DNA of 32,877 nucleotides. It comes from an uncultured Clostridia bacterium (GTDB taxonomy: Bacteria > Bacillota > Clostridia > Christensenellales > Borkfalkiaceae). This document shows, piece after piece, positions 21,844 to 30,170 of this stretch. The position numbers were made by a program, and so were the translations under genes. The DNA lies in the NCBI GenBank assembly GCA_944343275.1, contig CALVMH010000020.1, forward strand, positions 1 to 32,877. The letters run 5' to 3'. Below the pieces are notes generated by a model, which searched no databases, was not told the DNA's origin, and was given only the letters and a program-made list of their open reading frames with translations. Positions within the stretch are counted from its first letter, which is position 1. The number at the start of each line of letters is the position of its first letter.

Positions 21844-24741
21844 TTATTCCTTCAATTTTAAAAATCCCTGTTCAAAGGCGTTATTGGCGAAGGTTTTTTC
21901 GCCGACGGAGAAGGCAACGCGGATATATTTGCCCGCTTTGTCGATATTTACAATCTTTCCGTCGCCGAATTTGGCATGAGTTACCGCTGTACCGATAACG
22001 ACGTCGGACAAATCAACGGACGGCTTTTCTTCTTCCGCAGGCTTTGCAACCGTCGTATAAACGGGGGAAGGCGCAACCGAGGCTGCTGGCGCATTGTCTG
22101 TTATCGGACTCTTGCGAGCGTCCGCCGCCGCGATCTCTTCCGAAACGGGCAGAACAAAAGGTTCAGGGGAAACATAATCCGCCGCATCCATCGTGGCTTG
22201 TTGGTTATAGAACAGCTTTTCGTATTCCTCGCGACGGATGGTGGTATCCCACCCCCCGACCTCGTCGGAAATATGCTTTTCAATGCCCGTATAAGACAGG
22301 CTCGAATCTTCGTATCGTTTGAATTTGAAGATCGCATCGTTCATGAGGGGCGCATTGAACACGCCGAGGGAACACAGAAGTTCAAAATCTTTGACGTTCA
22401 GACCTGTTACCTTTTTGAAAAGCCCCGGCTCTAACTGCGTGATGACGTCTTTGAGCGAGCGTTCGCGGTAATCGGTCAGATACATAAACACCGGCACGCG
22501 TGTGGCGAATTTGATGAGCTTTTCCTGTATCTCCTTGCGCTTGGACTTATATTCCTTCTCTTCCTGCGTCAGTTCGCGCTTTTCTTTCTCTGAAAGTTTC
22601 TCCTCGTTCTCCTTCTTCGCCTTTTTGACGTGTTCGGACTTGTTGATGATGGTCGCAATGTCCTGATTGAGCGAGCGGAAGCCCTCGATGCGCATGAGTG
22701 CGTCCAGCGCGTCCTGATTGCTCAACAAACGGGCGAGCGTTTCATTGTCCACGTTGACGAGCAAAGCCGATTCCCAACGCTTGGCAAGCAGCGTTGCGCT
22801 CGTTCCCGCCATGGCGATGTCGAGAATGTCTTGCGCGTCCACTTGTTTCATAGTGCTGCCGTCGTAGGCGAGAACAGGCAGGAAATGGATAAACTCCGCA
22901 ACCTTCTTTTCGGGGTTGCTTTCCTCGACGTTGAGGCGGCAGGAATAGTCGGAGATCTGCCTGAGAGCCCTGTCGAGCGCGAAATCGAACACATAACATT
23001 CCTGCTTCATGATGCGCTTGTCGCCGTTGTCGTCGGTGATCTCCCACGGGCTTTGCACACGGAACGCCGCCTGAAAATACGTTTCGGGCGATTTTAAGTT
23101 GCGCAGCATAAAGATACCCGTCCACGGGCGAATCGTAACGCCCGTCGTCAGTTTTCCGCAGGAAAGCGTGATCGTCTTGCTTTGCAGCGGGTCTTGCATG
23201 GAAGCCTGTACGGGCCGCAATGCGTCCAGCCCGATGCCCGCCGCCGTGCCCGCGCACACGTTGACGGTATAATCGTGATAGAAGGCGTTCTGCCGCTGTT
23301 TTAAGAGGTTTGCCATCGCCTGACAGCTCGCCACGTTGGGCAAAAACCATAGGGTATGCGTCAAAACGTTCAGAAGCCGCACGTCCGAATAGGGCATGGG
23401 AGGGCGCTTGTCCTGCCCCAATTTCAAGTCGTCGATGCTCGAGGGCAGATAGGCACCACGGATGAGGTCGAGCCATTTCTGCACCTCGCTCTCATACACA
23501 AAGTGCGCGTCGTCGCCCTTGCCCTTAGCGGAGAAGAACACGTTGAGGTCGAACTCGTCGTATTCGCCCTGTATGGCGATCTGGCGGATGCTTTCGGGGA
23601 TGCGGTAGGTGAGCATGACCATGCGCGGCAAAGACAGGTAGGGGTTGTTCGAACCTATCCAACTCTCTTTTGCGCGCTGCTCGTCCGAATACGTCCAGTT
23701 ATAGATCTGATCCTCGATGAATTCGCCGCTGTTCAGGGCGCGGAAGGGCGTGCCGGACAAAAAGAGGTAATAGTCCGTCGTGATGGGCAGAAAGGTCTCG
23801 TTATAGGCGTTGTCCGCTTCGTCGCGCTTGTATTTTTCCAAGTCGAAGTCGCTGTCCGCTTCTTCGTCGGGGTTTTCAAACAGTTTTTTTGCGTTTTCGC
23901 GCCATGCGCCGAAGTGGTATTCGTCGAACACGACGAGATCCCAGTTGTCGCTGTGGATGAACTCGTTTTTTGTCTTGATGCCGCCGTTTTCGTTTGTTCC
24001 CAAAAGGTCTTGAAAAGAACCGAACACGACGATCGGACGGCTCTTATCCGCCTGCTCGTATTGGCGGTCGATGTTGACTTTGTTGTCGTGCGCGTCTTTG
24101 TTGGAGATAAATTGCCAGCCTTCAAAGTCGACGTGCGTTAAAAGGTCTTCCCGCCAGGCGCTCTCCACGGCGGGCTTAAATGTGAGTATGAGAACGCGCT
24201 TCAAGCCCATTTTTTTGGCAAGCTGATAGGTCGCAAACGTCTTTCCGAAACGCATTTTTGCGTTCCATAAAAATTTGGGTGCTTTGTTAGGCTCTTCCTT
24301 TTTTGCGGAAGCGAAGTAGTCCATCGTCTTTTGCACGGCGAGCTGCTGTTCGGGGCGCATTTTGAAGGTCGCCGTGCGGTTTTCCTGCGTGAAGATACCG
24401 TCGCGCACCTGATGGATGGCGGCAAGCACGTCGCGCTCGCTGCAGCGGAACCATTCGTTTTTGTCGTCGCCCTCGTTGAGGCGGAAAAAGCCCTTGCGGC
24501 GCAATACGGCGTGGATATCGTGATCGGTAAAGCAGGTGCCGTCCGCGCGCATGGCGCTCTCTTTCAAAACGATCTGATATGGCACGCCGCTTGTATGTAA
24601 TTGCTCCTTGACGCGCGTTTCCGCATCGCGGTCGGTGTAGCCGATTTTTAAGTATCCGTCGTGAGAGGAAACGCCTATAAGGCGATAAGCGTAGATGGTC
24701 GGCGTGACCTTCGGCCGCTGAATGAAAAAGTTTTGTGGCAT
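21844..24741 (-). CDS. Restriction subunit: GIY-YIG-like domain fused to SF2 helicase
   Basis: This is probably the DNA-cutting and translocating subunit of the restriction-modification locus. Of 965 residues, ~15-80 resemble a GIY-YIG (T5orf172-like) nuclease: IYAYR, then LKIGYTDRD and ETRVKEQ. The SF2 helicase follows with a Q-like motif (RPEQQLAVQKT, 129-139), Walker A NAKMRFGKT (160-168), DEYH (273-276) and motif III SGTPFRAL (329-336). FQAAFRVQSPW further on fits motif VI. A charged coiled stretch lies near 700-750 and a PcrA-tail-like barrel (THAKFGDGKIVNIDKAGKYI) near the C-terminus. No PD-(D/E)XK domain is seen, so cutting would rest on the GIY-YIG part. It starts 3 bases after the 114-aa gene, so the four genes form an operon. 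Confidence 0.82.
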   Translation of the reverse strand: MPQNFFIQRPKVTPTIYAYRLIGVSSHDGYLKIGYTDRDAETRVKEQLHTSGVPYQIVLKESAMRADGTCFTDHDIHAVLRRKGFFRLNEGDDKNEWFRCSERDVLAAIHQVRDGIFTQENRTATFKMRPEQQLAVQKTMDYFASAKKEEPNKAPKFLWNAKMRFGKTFATYQLAKKMGLKRVLILTFKPAVESAWREDLLTHVDFEGWQFISNKDAHDNKVNIDRQYEQADKSRPIVVFGSFQDLLGTNENGGIKTKNEFIHSDNWDLVVFDEYHFGAWRENAKKLFENPDEEADSDFDLEKYKRDEADNAYNETFLPITTDYYLFLSGTPFRALNSGEFIEDQIYNWTYSDEQRAKESWIGSNNPYLSLPRMVMLTYRIPESIRQIAIQGEYDEFDLNVFFSAKGKGDDAHFVYESEVQKWLDLIRGAYLPSSIDDLKLGQDKRPPMPYSDVRLLNVLTHTLWFLPNVASCQAMANLLKQRQNAFYHDYTVNVCAGTAAGIGLDALRPVQASMQDPLQSKTITLSCGKLTTGVTIRPWTGIFMLRNLKSPETYFQAAFRVQSPWEITDDNGDKRIMKQECYVFDFALDRALRQISDYSCRLNVEESNPEKKVAEFIHFLPVLAYDGSTMKQVDAQDILDIAMAGTSATLLAKRWESALLVNVDNETLARLLSNQDALDALMRIEGFRSLNQDIATIINKSEHVKKAKKENEEKLSEKEKRELTQEEKEYKSKRKEIQEKLIKFATRVPVFMYLTDYRERSLKDVITQLEPGLFKKVTGLNVKDFELLCSLGVFNAPLMNDAIFKFKRYEDSSLSYTGIEKHISDEVGGWDTTIRREEYEKLFYNQQATMDAADYVSPEPFVLPVSEEIAAADARKSPITDNAPAASVAPSPVYTTVAKPAEEEKPSVDLSDVVIGTAVTHAKFGDGKIVNIDKAGKYIRVAFSVGEKTFANNAFEQGFLKLKE

Positions 24742-24744
24742 GGC

Positions 24745-25089
24745 TTATCCCAACATCATTGTATCTGACGTATGTGAAGCGAAAGACAATGGGTCAACAA
24801 TAAATGACACCATAGTATTGGTAGCTTTCACTTCTAAAACAGTATAACTACATCCGCAATATTTATTATTTGTTTGCTGATATACAAGCAAAATTCTTTT
24901 TCCTGCAGCATTTTGTACTTCATCTTGAAATCCAATAGCAGGAATGTCGATTTGATGCAGATAGCTATTTTTCCACGATGTTGTAGATTGCCAACGCTCG
25001 GTACCTATAACTGTAGCCGGGAAAAGAATTTTTCCATCGATAAGCACCTTTTTGTATGCTTCGTTATGTGCTTTTTCTTGAATGCGCAT
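24745..25089 (-). CDS. Unrecognised 114-aa protein inside the RM operon
   Basis: I do not recognise this protein. It is predicted to be mainly beta-strand (KVLIDGKILFPATVIG; KRILLVYQQT; SYTVLEVKATNTMVSFIVD), with two nearby cysteines (YCGCSY) and no membrane helix. It starts 4 bases after the methyltransferase stop and ends 3 bases before the helicase start, so it is translated with them and very probably works with them. Candidates are a small recognition or assembly subunit, or an inhibitor of the nuclease. The sequence does not distinguish between these. Confidence 0.7.
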   Translation of the reverse strand: MRIQEKAHNEAYKKVLIDGKILFPATVIGTERWQSTTSWKNSYLHQIDIPAIGFQDEVQNAAGKRILLVYQQTNNKYCGCSYTVLEVKATNTMVSFIVDPLSFASHTSDTMMLG

Positions 25090-25093
25090 ATTT

Positions 25094-26599
25094 TTACTCC
25101 TTTGCCCTTATCATATTTTCGATAAAAGCTGTTTCTTCATTGTTGAGTTGATATTTTCTATACAGTTCCTCATCTGTCCATGCTCTAGAAAAATCTTGCA
25201 TGGGGACAAACTGGAATTTATCTTTGGAAAGATTGATCGACGAAATAGCTTGCAACAGCAAAAAGCGGAAAAATTTTGTTGTCATATAGTTATAACAGTT
25301 TTGCACGTAGGTTTTGTCAGAGGAATGGTAGGCAATCAAGTACGAGTCTGTACAAACCTCATTCGGTCCCAATATTTGCATTTTTGATAGCACCATGAAT
25401 TTTCCGCTTTGATCCGGTTCACCTGCGTGTTCGCTTGTTACTTTACTGAGCATGATTTTGTAGTCGTGTATCATGTCTGTTCCGGCGGTTACTTTTTCTT
25501 GTGTGATTTTGAATGTTCCGCCGCTTGAATACAGCGTATAGGAATCGCAGCTGTTATCACCTCTTTCCGACGATGAAAGGCCAAACGGATTTCTTGTGCT
25601 GATACATTCGCTGAAACTGGGTTCATGAAATGCTTGCGCCTTATAGACGATGGATAGTGCCTCGTTATATCGAATAAACACAGGAAACTCATTGAGTTTT
25701 CGTTCTTTCGTCGATTGAATACGGTCGTGAATGCTCGTGAAAAGGCAGTCTTTACTTTCGTCTCGGTTCCATAGAAAGTAACAGATACCGCCGCCGATAC
25801 TGACTCCTGAAAAGCAGTCCTTTGCGTTTACATAATCGACAAGCCTAATTATATGGTTATCGTTTAACATGGAATTGCGAAACTCATCCAATCCTTTTCC
25901 ACCGGCGTACCAACGAGCGGGTATGATCATAGAGAGATAGCGCGGTTTCAGCTTTTTTGCCTGTTCTACAAATAAATGATAGATAGGCTTTGCGCTTGCA
26001 CCGTTGCCCCCGTCGCTCAACTGATAGGGCGGGTTGCCGATGATCACATCAAATTTCATATCGAAAAGTTTCTCCGGGGTTATCGTGTGAATAAATTCGT
26101 AGGCGTGCGTTTCTAACTCGCCGCCGCGGTCGTATTCTTTTTGGCTTGCGCCGCAATAGATGCATTTTCCGTCTTTCCATGTATGCGGAATGCGCTTATA
26201 GCGGATATTTCCTTCGGCTGTATCAAACCGGCTGACCGAGAACTCGCTGTTCGGGTATTTACTGCAATAAACGCCGCGGCGGGATAGCAGGCTTGTAAGC
26301 TCCGTAATGGCGATGCCGAACAGCTGTTTTTGGAAGATGTGGTCGATGCGCTCCTGCAAATCGGGGAATTGTGGCTCTAATCCTTTGATGAGCCGCTTTG
26401 CGATTTCCCGCAAAAAAACGCCCGTCTTACAGGCAGGATCTAAAAATGTCGTGTCGGGATTTTTGAACAGTTCTTGCGGCAGCATATCGAGTATCTGATT
26501 GACGATTTCGGGCGGCGTAAACACTTCGTCGTTGGAAAGGTTAGCAAGACAGGATAGCACGTCGGGATTATATACTTTATTAAACAGACTCTCAGCCAT
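25094..26599 (-). CDS. Eco57I-type N6-adenine DNA methyltransferase
   Basis: This is the modification subunit of the RM locus. The 501 residues include the N-terminal segment DEVFTPPEIV (24-33), SAM motif I FLDPACKTGVFL (52-63) and catalytic motif IV NPPYQL (189-194). A small Cys pair, KCIYCG (145-150), sits between them. Motif I has Lys in place of the usual first Gly of GTG, a variant I associate with this family. The C-terminal ~250 residues probably recognise the target site. The start overlaps the upstream methyltransferase gene by 8 bases, which indicates coupled translation. The enzyme would add m6A to the site that the GIY-YIG/helicase protein cuts. Confidence 0.88.
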   Translation of the reverse strand: MAESLFNKVYNPDVLSCLANLSNDEVFTPPEIVNQILDMLPQELFKNPDTTFLDPACKTGVFLREIAKRLIKGLEPQFPDLQERIDHIFQKQLFGIAITELTSLLSRRGVYCSKYPNSEFSVSRFDTAEGNIRYKRIPHTWKDGKCIYCGASQKEYDRGGELETHAYEFIHTITPEKLFDMKFDVIIGNPPYQLSDGGNGASAKPIYHLFVEQAKKLKPRYLSMIIPARWYAGGKGLDEFRNSMLNDNHIIRLVDYVNAKDCFSGVSIGGGICYFLWNRDESKDCLFTSIHDRIQSTKERKLNEFPVFIRYNEALSIVYKAQAFHEPSFSECISTRNPFGLSSSERGDNSCDSYTLYSSGGTFKITQEKVTAGTDMIHDYKIMLSKVTSEHAGEPDQSGKFMVLSKMQILGPNEVCTDSYLIAYHSSDKTYVQNCYNYMTTKFFRFLLLQAISSINLSKDKFQFVPMQDFSRAWTDEELYRKYQLNNEETAFIENMIRAKE

Positions 26600-27263
26600 T
26601 TTCCTGCACCCTCCTGTAGTGAGAAATATACCGCTTCAAAAATTTGCCTTCGTCGCTCGGTTTGGCGTCGAACATCGATTGCTGTTTTTGTTTATCGTCA
26701 TCTTGAGCAAGCAGTTCCGCAAACGTATAATCGCATCGTTGCATCTGGCTGCCCGTTATAAACGCCCATTCGGAAAAGACGATCGGCTTTTTCGTGTCGT
26801 TGCCGCTTTCGTCCACGCACAGCAGCGTGAGCGCGTTTCCGCACACGATATTGCGGGAAAGGATAAATTTGACCGCTGCGCGAGTTTCGTCGCTGCAATC
26901 TTTTTTGCATACGGCGGTGTATTCTTTATCCCATATCCCGAACATCCGCTCGCGGCAGGCAATCACATTGTCAATCAAAATATCCACGCCGTAAATGCTG
27001 CTTGCCGCAAGTATGGCGTTTTTTTCGTAGTCTAAATGGCTTTTGCCGTACTTTTTTCGCACAACGGCAAGTTTTCGCATCAGAATTTCAGCGAGGAAAT
27101 TGCCGTCCCCGCAGGCGGGCTCTAAAAATCGGCTGTCTATGCGTTCCGTTTCGTCTTTCACGAGGTCGCACATTGCCTTTACTTCCCGTTCTGCCGTGAA
27201 TACTTCCCCGTGGTCGCGCACGCGCTCTTTCGATTTGGTTTGTTTTTTTTCTTTTATATCCAT
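26592..27263 (-). CDS. Partial adenine-methyltransferase-like protein without NPPY motif
   Basis: The 223 residues start like an N6-adenine methyltransferase: DHGEVFTA (17-24), SAM motif I FLEPACGDGNFLAEI (46-60) and motif II-like YGVDI. The catalytic (N/D)PPY motif is missing; the corresponding part reads IVCGNALTLL, then VFSEWAF. It may bind SAM or DNA but should not methylate by itself, and may be a partner of the following complete methyltransferase. It is the first gene of the RM operon, and three operators and a promoter lie just upstream. The ATG has no good Shine-Dalgarno site. A shortened ancestral fusion is an alternative explanation. Confidence 0.8.
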   Translation of the reverse strand: MDIKEKKQTKSKERVRDHGEVFTAEREVKAMCDLVKDETERIDSRFLEPACGDGNFLAEILMRKLAVVRKKYGKSHLDYEKNAILAASSIYGVDILIDNVIACRERMFGIWDKEYTAVCKKDCSDETRAAVKFILSRNIVCGNALTLLCVDESGNDTKKPIVFSEWAFITGSQMQRCDYTFAELLAQDDDKQKQQSMFDAKPSDEGKFLKRYISHYRRVQENG

Positions 27264-27286
27264 AATAATTATACCGCTGCGATTAT

Positions 27287-27315
27287 ATTTTAACGCTTAT
27301 GCGTTAAAAAGTCAA
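27287..27315 (-). promoter_or_regulatory. Promoter of the RM operon, overlapped by operators
   Basis: On the minus strand TTGACT (27310-27315) and TAAAAT (27287-27292) are 17 bases apart. The first operator lies in the spacer and touches the -10 box, and the second touches the -35 box, so a bound repressor would block it. Confidence 0.6.
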
Positions 27316-27349
27316 CGCTTAAGCGTTAGTAATATAACGCAAAACCGTT
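27292..27349. promoter_or_regulatory. Three palindromic operators at 22-bp spacing
   Basis: AACGCTTATGCGTT (27292-27305), AACGCTTAAGCGTT (27314-27327) and the weaker AACGCAAAACCGTT (27336-27349) begin exactly 22 bases apart, about two helix turns. They fill the divergent region between the RM operon and the XRE regulator. This is the arrangement expected for an autoregulating controller that represses one side. That the regulator at 27373 binds them is an inference from position. Confidence 0.8.
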
Positions 27350-27372
27350 GTAAACTTAATTTGGTGAATATT

Positions 27373-27672
27373 ATGGATATAATAAAACGGATCAACGGTT
27401 TGAGAAATGAGCGAAACTGGAGCGTAAATAATCTCGCCATGGAAGCGGGAATAACGCAATCCACATTATCGTCTATATTGTGCAGGAACTCTTTGCCTAA
27501 AATAGAAACATTACAATGCATCTGCAATGCGTTCGGTTTAACGTTGTCGCAATTTTTTTTGGAAGATGAAAAGGTGGAAATACTGAGCGAAAACGAAAAA
27601 GAGATGCTGCAATGCTTTCGCAAACTCTCCTTGAAGCAACAGCAAGCATTGATCGAGGTCTTCAAAGAATAA
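27373..27672 (+). CDS. XRE-family regulator of the RM locus
   Basis: The 99-residue protein has an N-terminal helix-turn-helix of the Cro/C1 (SinR-like) type: NLAMEAGITQSTLSSILCRN (20-39) with the recognition helix at its end, followed by LPKIETLQCICNAFGL. The C-terminal 35 residues form a short helix pair (SENEKEMLQCFRKL) that could dimerise. It diverges from the RM operon across the operator cluster, so it is probably a controller-type repressor that sets the timing of methyltransferase and nuclease expression. The ATG at 27373 was chosen because the frame upstream is non-coding operator DNA; the site before it is only GGTGA. A good terminator follows. Confidence 0.88.
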   Translation: MDIIKRINGLRNERNWSVNNLAMEAGITQSTLSSILCRNSLPKIETLQCICNAFGLTLSQFFLEDEKVEILSENEKEMLQCFRKLSLKQQQALIEVFKE

Positions 27673-27675
27673 ACG

Positions 27676-27709
27676 CCATCCCCCGAGCCGATTTCGGCCC
27701 GGGGGATGG
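27676..27709 (+). terminator. Terminator after the XRE regulator
   Basis: CCATCCCCCG (27676-27685) pairs with CGGGGGATGG (27700-27709), with an inner GCCG/CGGC stem around ATTT. It lies four bases after the stop. The following T-run is weak (TGTATAAGTGG). Confidence 0.65.
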
Positions 27710-27793
27710 TGTATAAGTGGTATAAATAAATCATTTTTTGGCGAATAATTACTATTATAATATCAATTTTATAAAGAAAAATTGCTAAAAGCC

Positions 27794-27822
27794 TTGCACA
27801 AAGTAAATTTCTATGCTATACT
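27794..27822 (+). promoter_or_regulatory. Promoter for the AAA_14 ATPase
   Basis: TTGCAC (27794-27799) and TATACT (27817-27822) are 17 bases apart and 19 bases before the ATG. AAGGAGG lies between the promoter and the start. Confidence 0.7.
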
Positions 27823-27841
27823 ATTCGTAAGGAGGGCTTCC

Positions 27842-29293
27842 ATGTCTATCGTCAACCGTGAAAATGTTTTAGACCTTTTATATTCCTACAACCCGTGGTG
27901 GCGGACGGGCTTCATTCAGAAGGAGTTCGTCAAGCCCATGCATCGCTTTGCCTACTTTGAGGCATTCCGCTGCATGATGCGCGAGGATATCCGCCGCTCC
28001 GTCGTCCTGTGCGGCGCCAGGCGCACGGGCAAGACGACCATCATGTATCAGGCGATCTCCGCGCTGTTGGAGCAGGGAGTTTCCCCCAAGGATATCCTCT
28101 TTGTCTCCTTCGATCACCCGCTTTTAAAGCTGTGTTCGGTGCATACCGTCATGGAGACCTTCCGTTCCAATATCTCTGCCAGCGAGACGGTGTATTGCTT
28201 TTTCGACGAGATCCAATACGCCGCCGACTGGAACAACTGGCTGAAGATCTTATACGACACCGACCCGAAGATCAAGATCATGGCGACGGGTTCGGCAAGT
28301 CCCATCCTATCGGACAAGACGAGCGAGAGCGGTCTGGGGCGCTGGAAGGTCATCCATGTGCCGACGCTCTCCTTTTACGAATACTGCGAGCTGCTGCAAA
28401 TTTCCGTGCCGCCGCTGCCGCAGGACATCAAGCCCACGCAACTGTATCTACGCGACGAGCGCGAACAGCAAGACATTTTGCGCAAGCTCTCCGCGCTGCA
28501 AGTGCATTTCATCCGCTATCTGCAAGTGGGCGGCTTTCCCGAACTCGCTTTGAGCAAGGACGATCTGTACGCCCAGCGCGTTCTTCGGGAGGATATCGTC
28601 GATAAGGCATTGAAGCGCGATATCCCCGCCATCTACGGCATCCGCAATATTGCCGATATCGAGCGCATCTTTTTGTACCTCTGCTACAATTCTTCCAATA
28701 TCATCAACTTGCAGACGATGGGCAAGGAGATGGACGGCGTCAGCCGCACGACCATCGAAAAGTATATCGGATATCTGGAGAGCGCAAGCCTCATCTATGT
28801 GAGCCCGCTCGTCACGTTAGACGCAAAGAAGGTTTTAAAGAATCAGAACAAGATCTACATTGCCGATGCCGCCATGCGCAACGCCGTTCTGATGAAGGAC
28901 GACATCACCAACGACCCCGAAGAACTCGGGCTCATTGCCGAGACGGCGGTCTATAAGCACATCAAGGCGTTTTATTATGAAGATGCGCCCACGATCGGCT
29001 ACTACCGCGGCGGCGGGAAGGGCAAGGAGATCGATATCGTCGTCAAGTCGGAGCGCTTTGAGCCCATCATGATCGAGGTCAAGTACCGCGAGCAGGCGAA
29101 GATCGCGGAGGACGACGCCATCGTGACGGAGGCGGGTGTAAAGCATCCCAATCTTGTCATCACCAAGCGCCCGGAGGACTTCGGGCTTCATTCCTACGGC
29201 GAAAAGAGCGTCTACCGCATCCCCGCGCCAGCGTTCCTGTACCTTTTCGGCTATGTAGAGCAGGTGAGGAATAAAAATTATAGACAAAAATAA
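27842..29293 (+). CDS. AAA_14/DUF4143 ATPase
   Basis: The 483 residues begin with an AAA_14 P-loop domain: Walker A GARRTGKTT (58-66) and Walker B CFFDEIQ (119-125), with sensor-like MATGSAS (~150). A winged-helix-like linker leads to a DUF4143 C-terminal domain with a nuclease-like pattern: KEIDIVV then IMIEVKYR (Asp, then Glu-x-Lys) near 400-420. Members of this large family are common in Bacillota and archaea; their cellular job is poorly known. AAGGAGG 6 bases upstream decides the start at 27842, so the longer frame from 27782 is not used. Its GC-rich codons differ from the AT-rich genes on either side, suggesting separate acquisition. It may not belong functionally to the RM locus. Confidence 0.88.
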   Translation: MSIVNRENVLDLLYSYNPWWRTGFIQKEFVKPMHRFAYFEAFRCMMREDIRRSVVLCGARRTGKTTIMYQAISALLEQGVSPKDILFVSFDHPLLKLCSVHTVMETFRSNISASETVYCFFDEIQYAADWNNWLKILYDTDPKIKIMATGSASPILSDKTSESGLGRWKVIHVPTLSFYEYCELLQISVPPLPQDIKPTQLYLRDEREQQDILRKLSALQVHFIRYLQVGGFPELALSKDDLYAQRVLREDIVDKALKRDIPAIYGIRNIADIERIFLYLCYNSSNIINLQTMGKEMDGVSRTTIEKYIGYLESASLIYVSPLVTLDAKKVLKNQNKIYIADAAMRNAVLMKDDITNDPEELGLIAETAVYKHIKAFYYEDAPTIGYYRGGGKGKEIDIVVKSERFEPIMIEVKYREQAKIAEDDAIVTEAGVKHPNLVITKRPEDFGLHSYGEKSVYRIPAPAFLYLFGYVEQVRNKNYRQK

Positions 29294-29311
29294 AAATATA
29301 GGCAAAATTAC

Positions 29312-29340
29312 TTGACGAAATCGTCGTTTTATGTTAAACT
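29312..29340 (+). promoter_or_regulatory. Promoter for the 251-aa / ImmA gene pair
   Basis: TTGACG (29312-29317) and TAAACT (29335-29340) are 17 bases apart. Transcription would start near 29347, ahead of the TTG start at 29400. Confidence 0.65.
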
Positions 29341-29399
29341 ACAATCAAAAATAAATGGTTTCGTTCTGTTCTACGAACTTTGACCAAAGGAGCTTTGTC

Positions 29400-30155
29400 T
29401 TGATAAGGGATAAAATTGTAGAAGCCTCTATTGAACTTCCAGATGATCTTGCCTATAAGATTGTTTGTTGTCTGAGAGAAGCGCTTGAAGATGATGTGTC
29501 AAGTTTTTTAGCGTCTTCAAATTTAGTAACACATAATGGGCTTCGTTCGTTAAAAGGAGACTTTATACATACTCGCCTGCAAACAGAACTAGGCAGCAAA
29601 CAAATCGAGGTTGTACCTTTATGCCGCTCTGGATGGAAAAGCCGATTAGTTATTGACCGTGAACACAAAAGAGTCTATAGTGTAATCAGTAAAGGCAGAA
29701 TGAAGCAAGTCGCTAAAGAAGCAAGGCATCGCAATGTTCCGCATTACGCGCTTCTTTTTGCTTATAATCTTAATTCAAAGGTGCGTGCTTCGCATAAACA
29801 AATGTCCATGTTCGATGAGTATCCCTTTTCTGATGAAATCATGACAAAGGGATTTGACAAGCTCGTAGGTGGAATATTAAACACAAATGAAAATTATCAA
29901 TATTGCGTCATTACATATGAAGTAATTGATAGAGAACTATCTGACTGTCAAGTTATAATTTTAGATCGTGATTTGGATGTCGCGGCAAAGAAAAGCTTAA
30001 ACAGATATATCACGCCCGAATATTCAGCTTTAACAAGTCAACATTCTTCTATAAAGGGCAGCGATAGCTCTGTACCACGTGTTAAACTAAAAAAGCGGGA
30101 ATCCAATATTACAACCCCGCTAGTTTCTCTTAAGGAAGAAGAAAAACAAGCATAG
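29400..30155 (+). CDS. Unknown protein paired with the XRE-ImmA/IrrE gene
   Basis: I do not firmly recognise this 251-residue protein; it may be of the DUF5986 type, which I remember as a partner of XRE-ImmA proteins (unverified). Helices (DKIVEASIELPDDLAYKI) open the protein. A beta-rich middle follows (IEVVPLCRSGWKSRLVID...KRVYSVISK), then HYALLFAYN and a basic, poorly ordered tail ending in KEEEKQA. The start is a TTG at 29400 because AAAGGAG lies 7 bases upstream. An in-frame ATG at 29355 has no site and would fall next to the transcription start. It is AT-rich. Its stop is 15 bases before the ImmA gene, so the two are co-transcribed. Confidence 0.7.
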   Translation: MIRDKIVEASIELPDDLAYKIVCCLREALEDDVSSFLASSNLVTHNGLRSLKGDFIHTRLQTELGSKQIEVVPLCRSGWKSRLVIDREHKRVYSVISKGRMKQVAKEARHRNVPHYALLFAYNLNSKVRASHKQMSMFDEYPFSDEIMTKGFDKLVGGILNTNENYQYCVITYEVIDRELSDCQVIILDRDLDVAAKKSLNRYITPEYSALTSQHSSIKGSDSSVPRVKLKKRESNITTPLVSLKEEEKQA

Positions 30156-30170
30156 AAGGACGAGTAAGCT

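Noticed and set aside
27782-27841. Longer N-terminus for the AAA_14 ATPase from ATG-like codon 27782
   Set aside because: The promoter at 27794-27822 lies inside that extension, and AAGGAGG marks the ATG at 27842.
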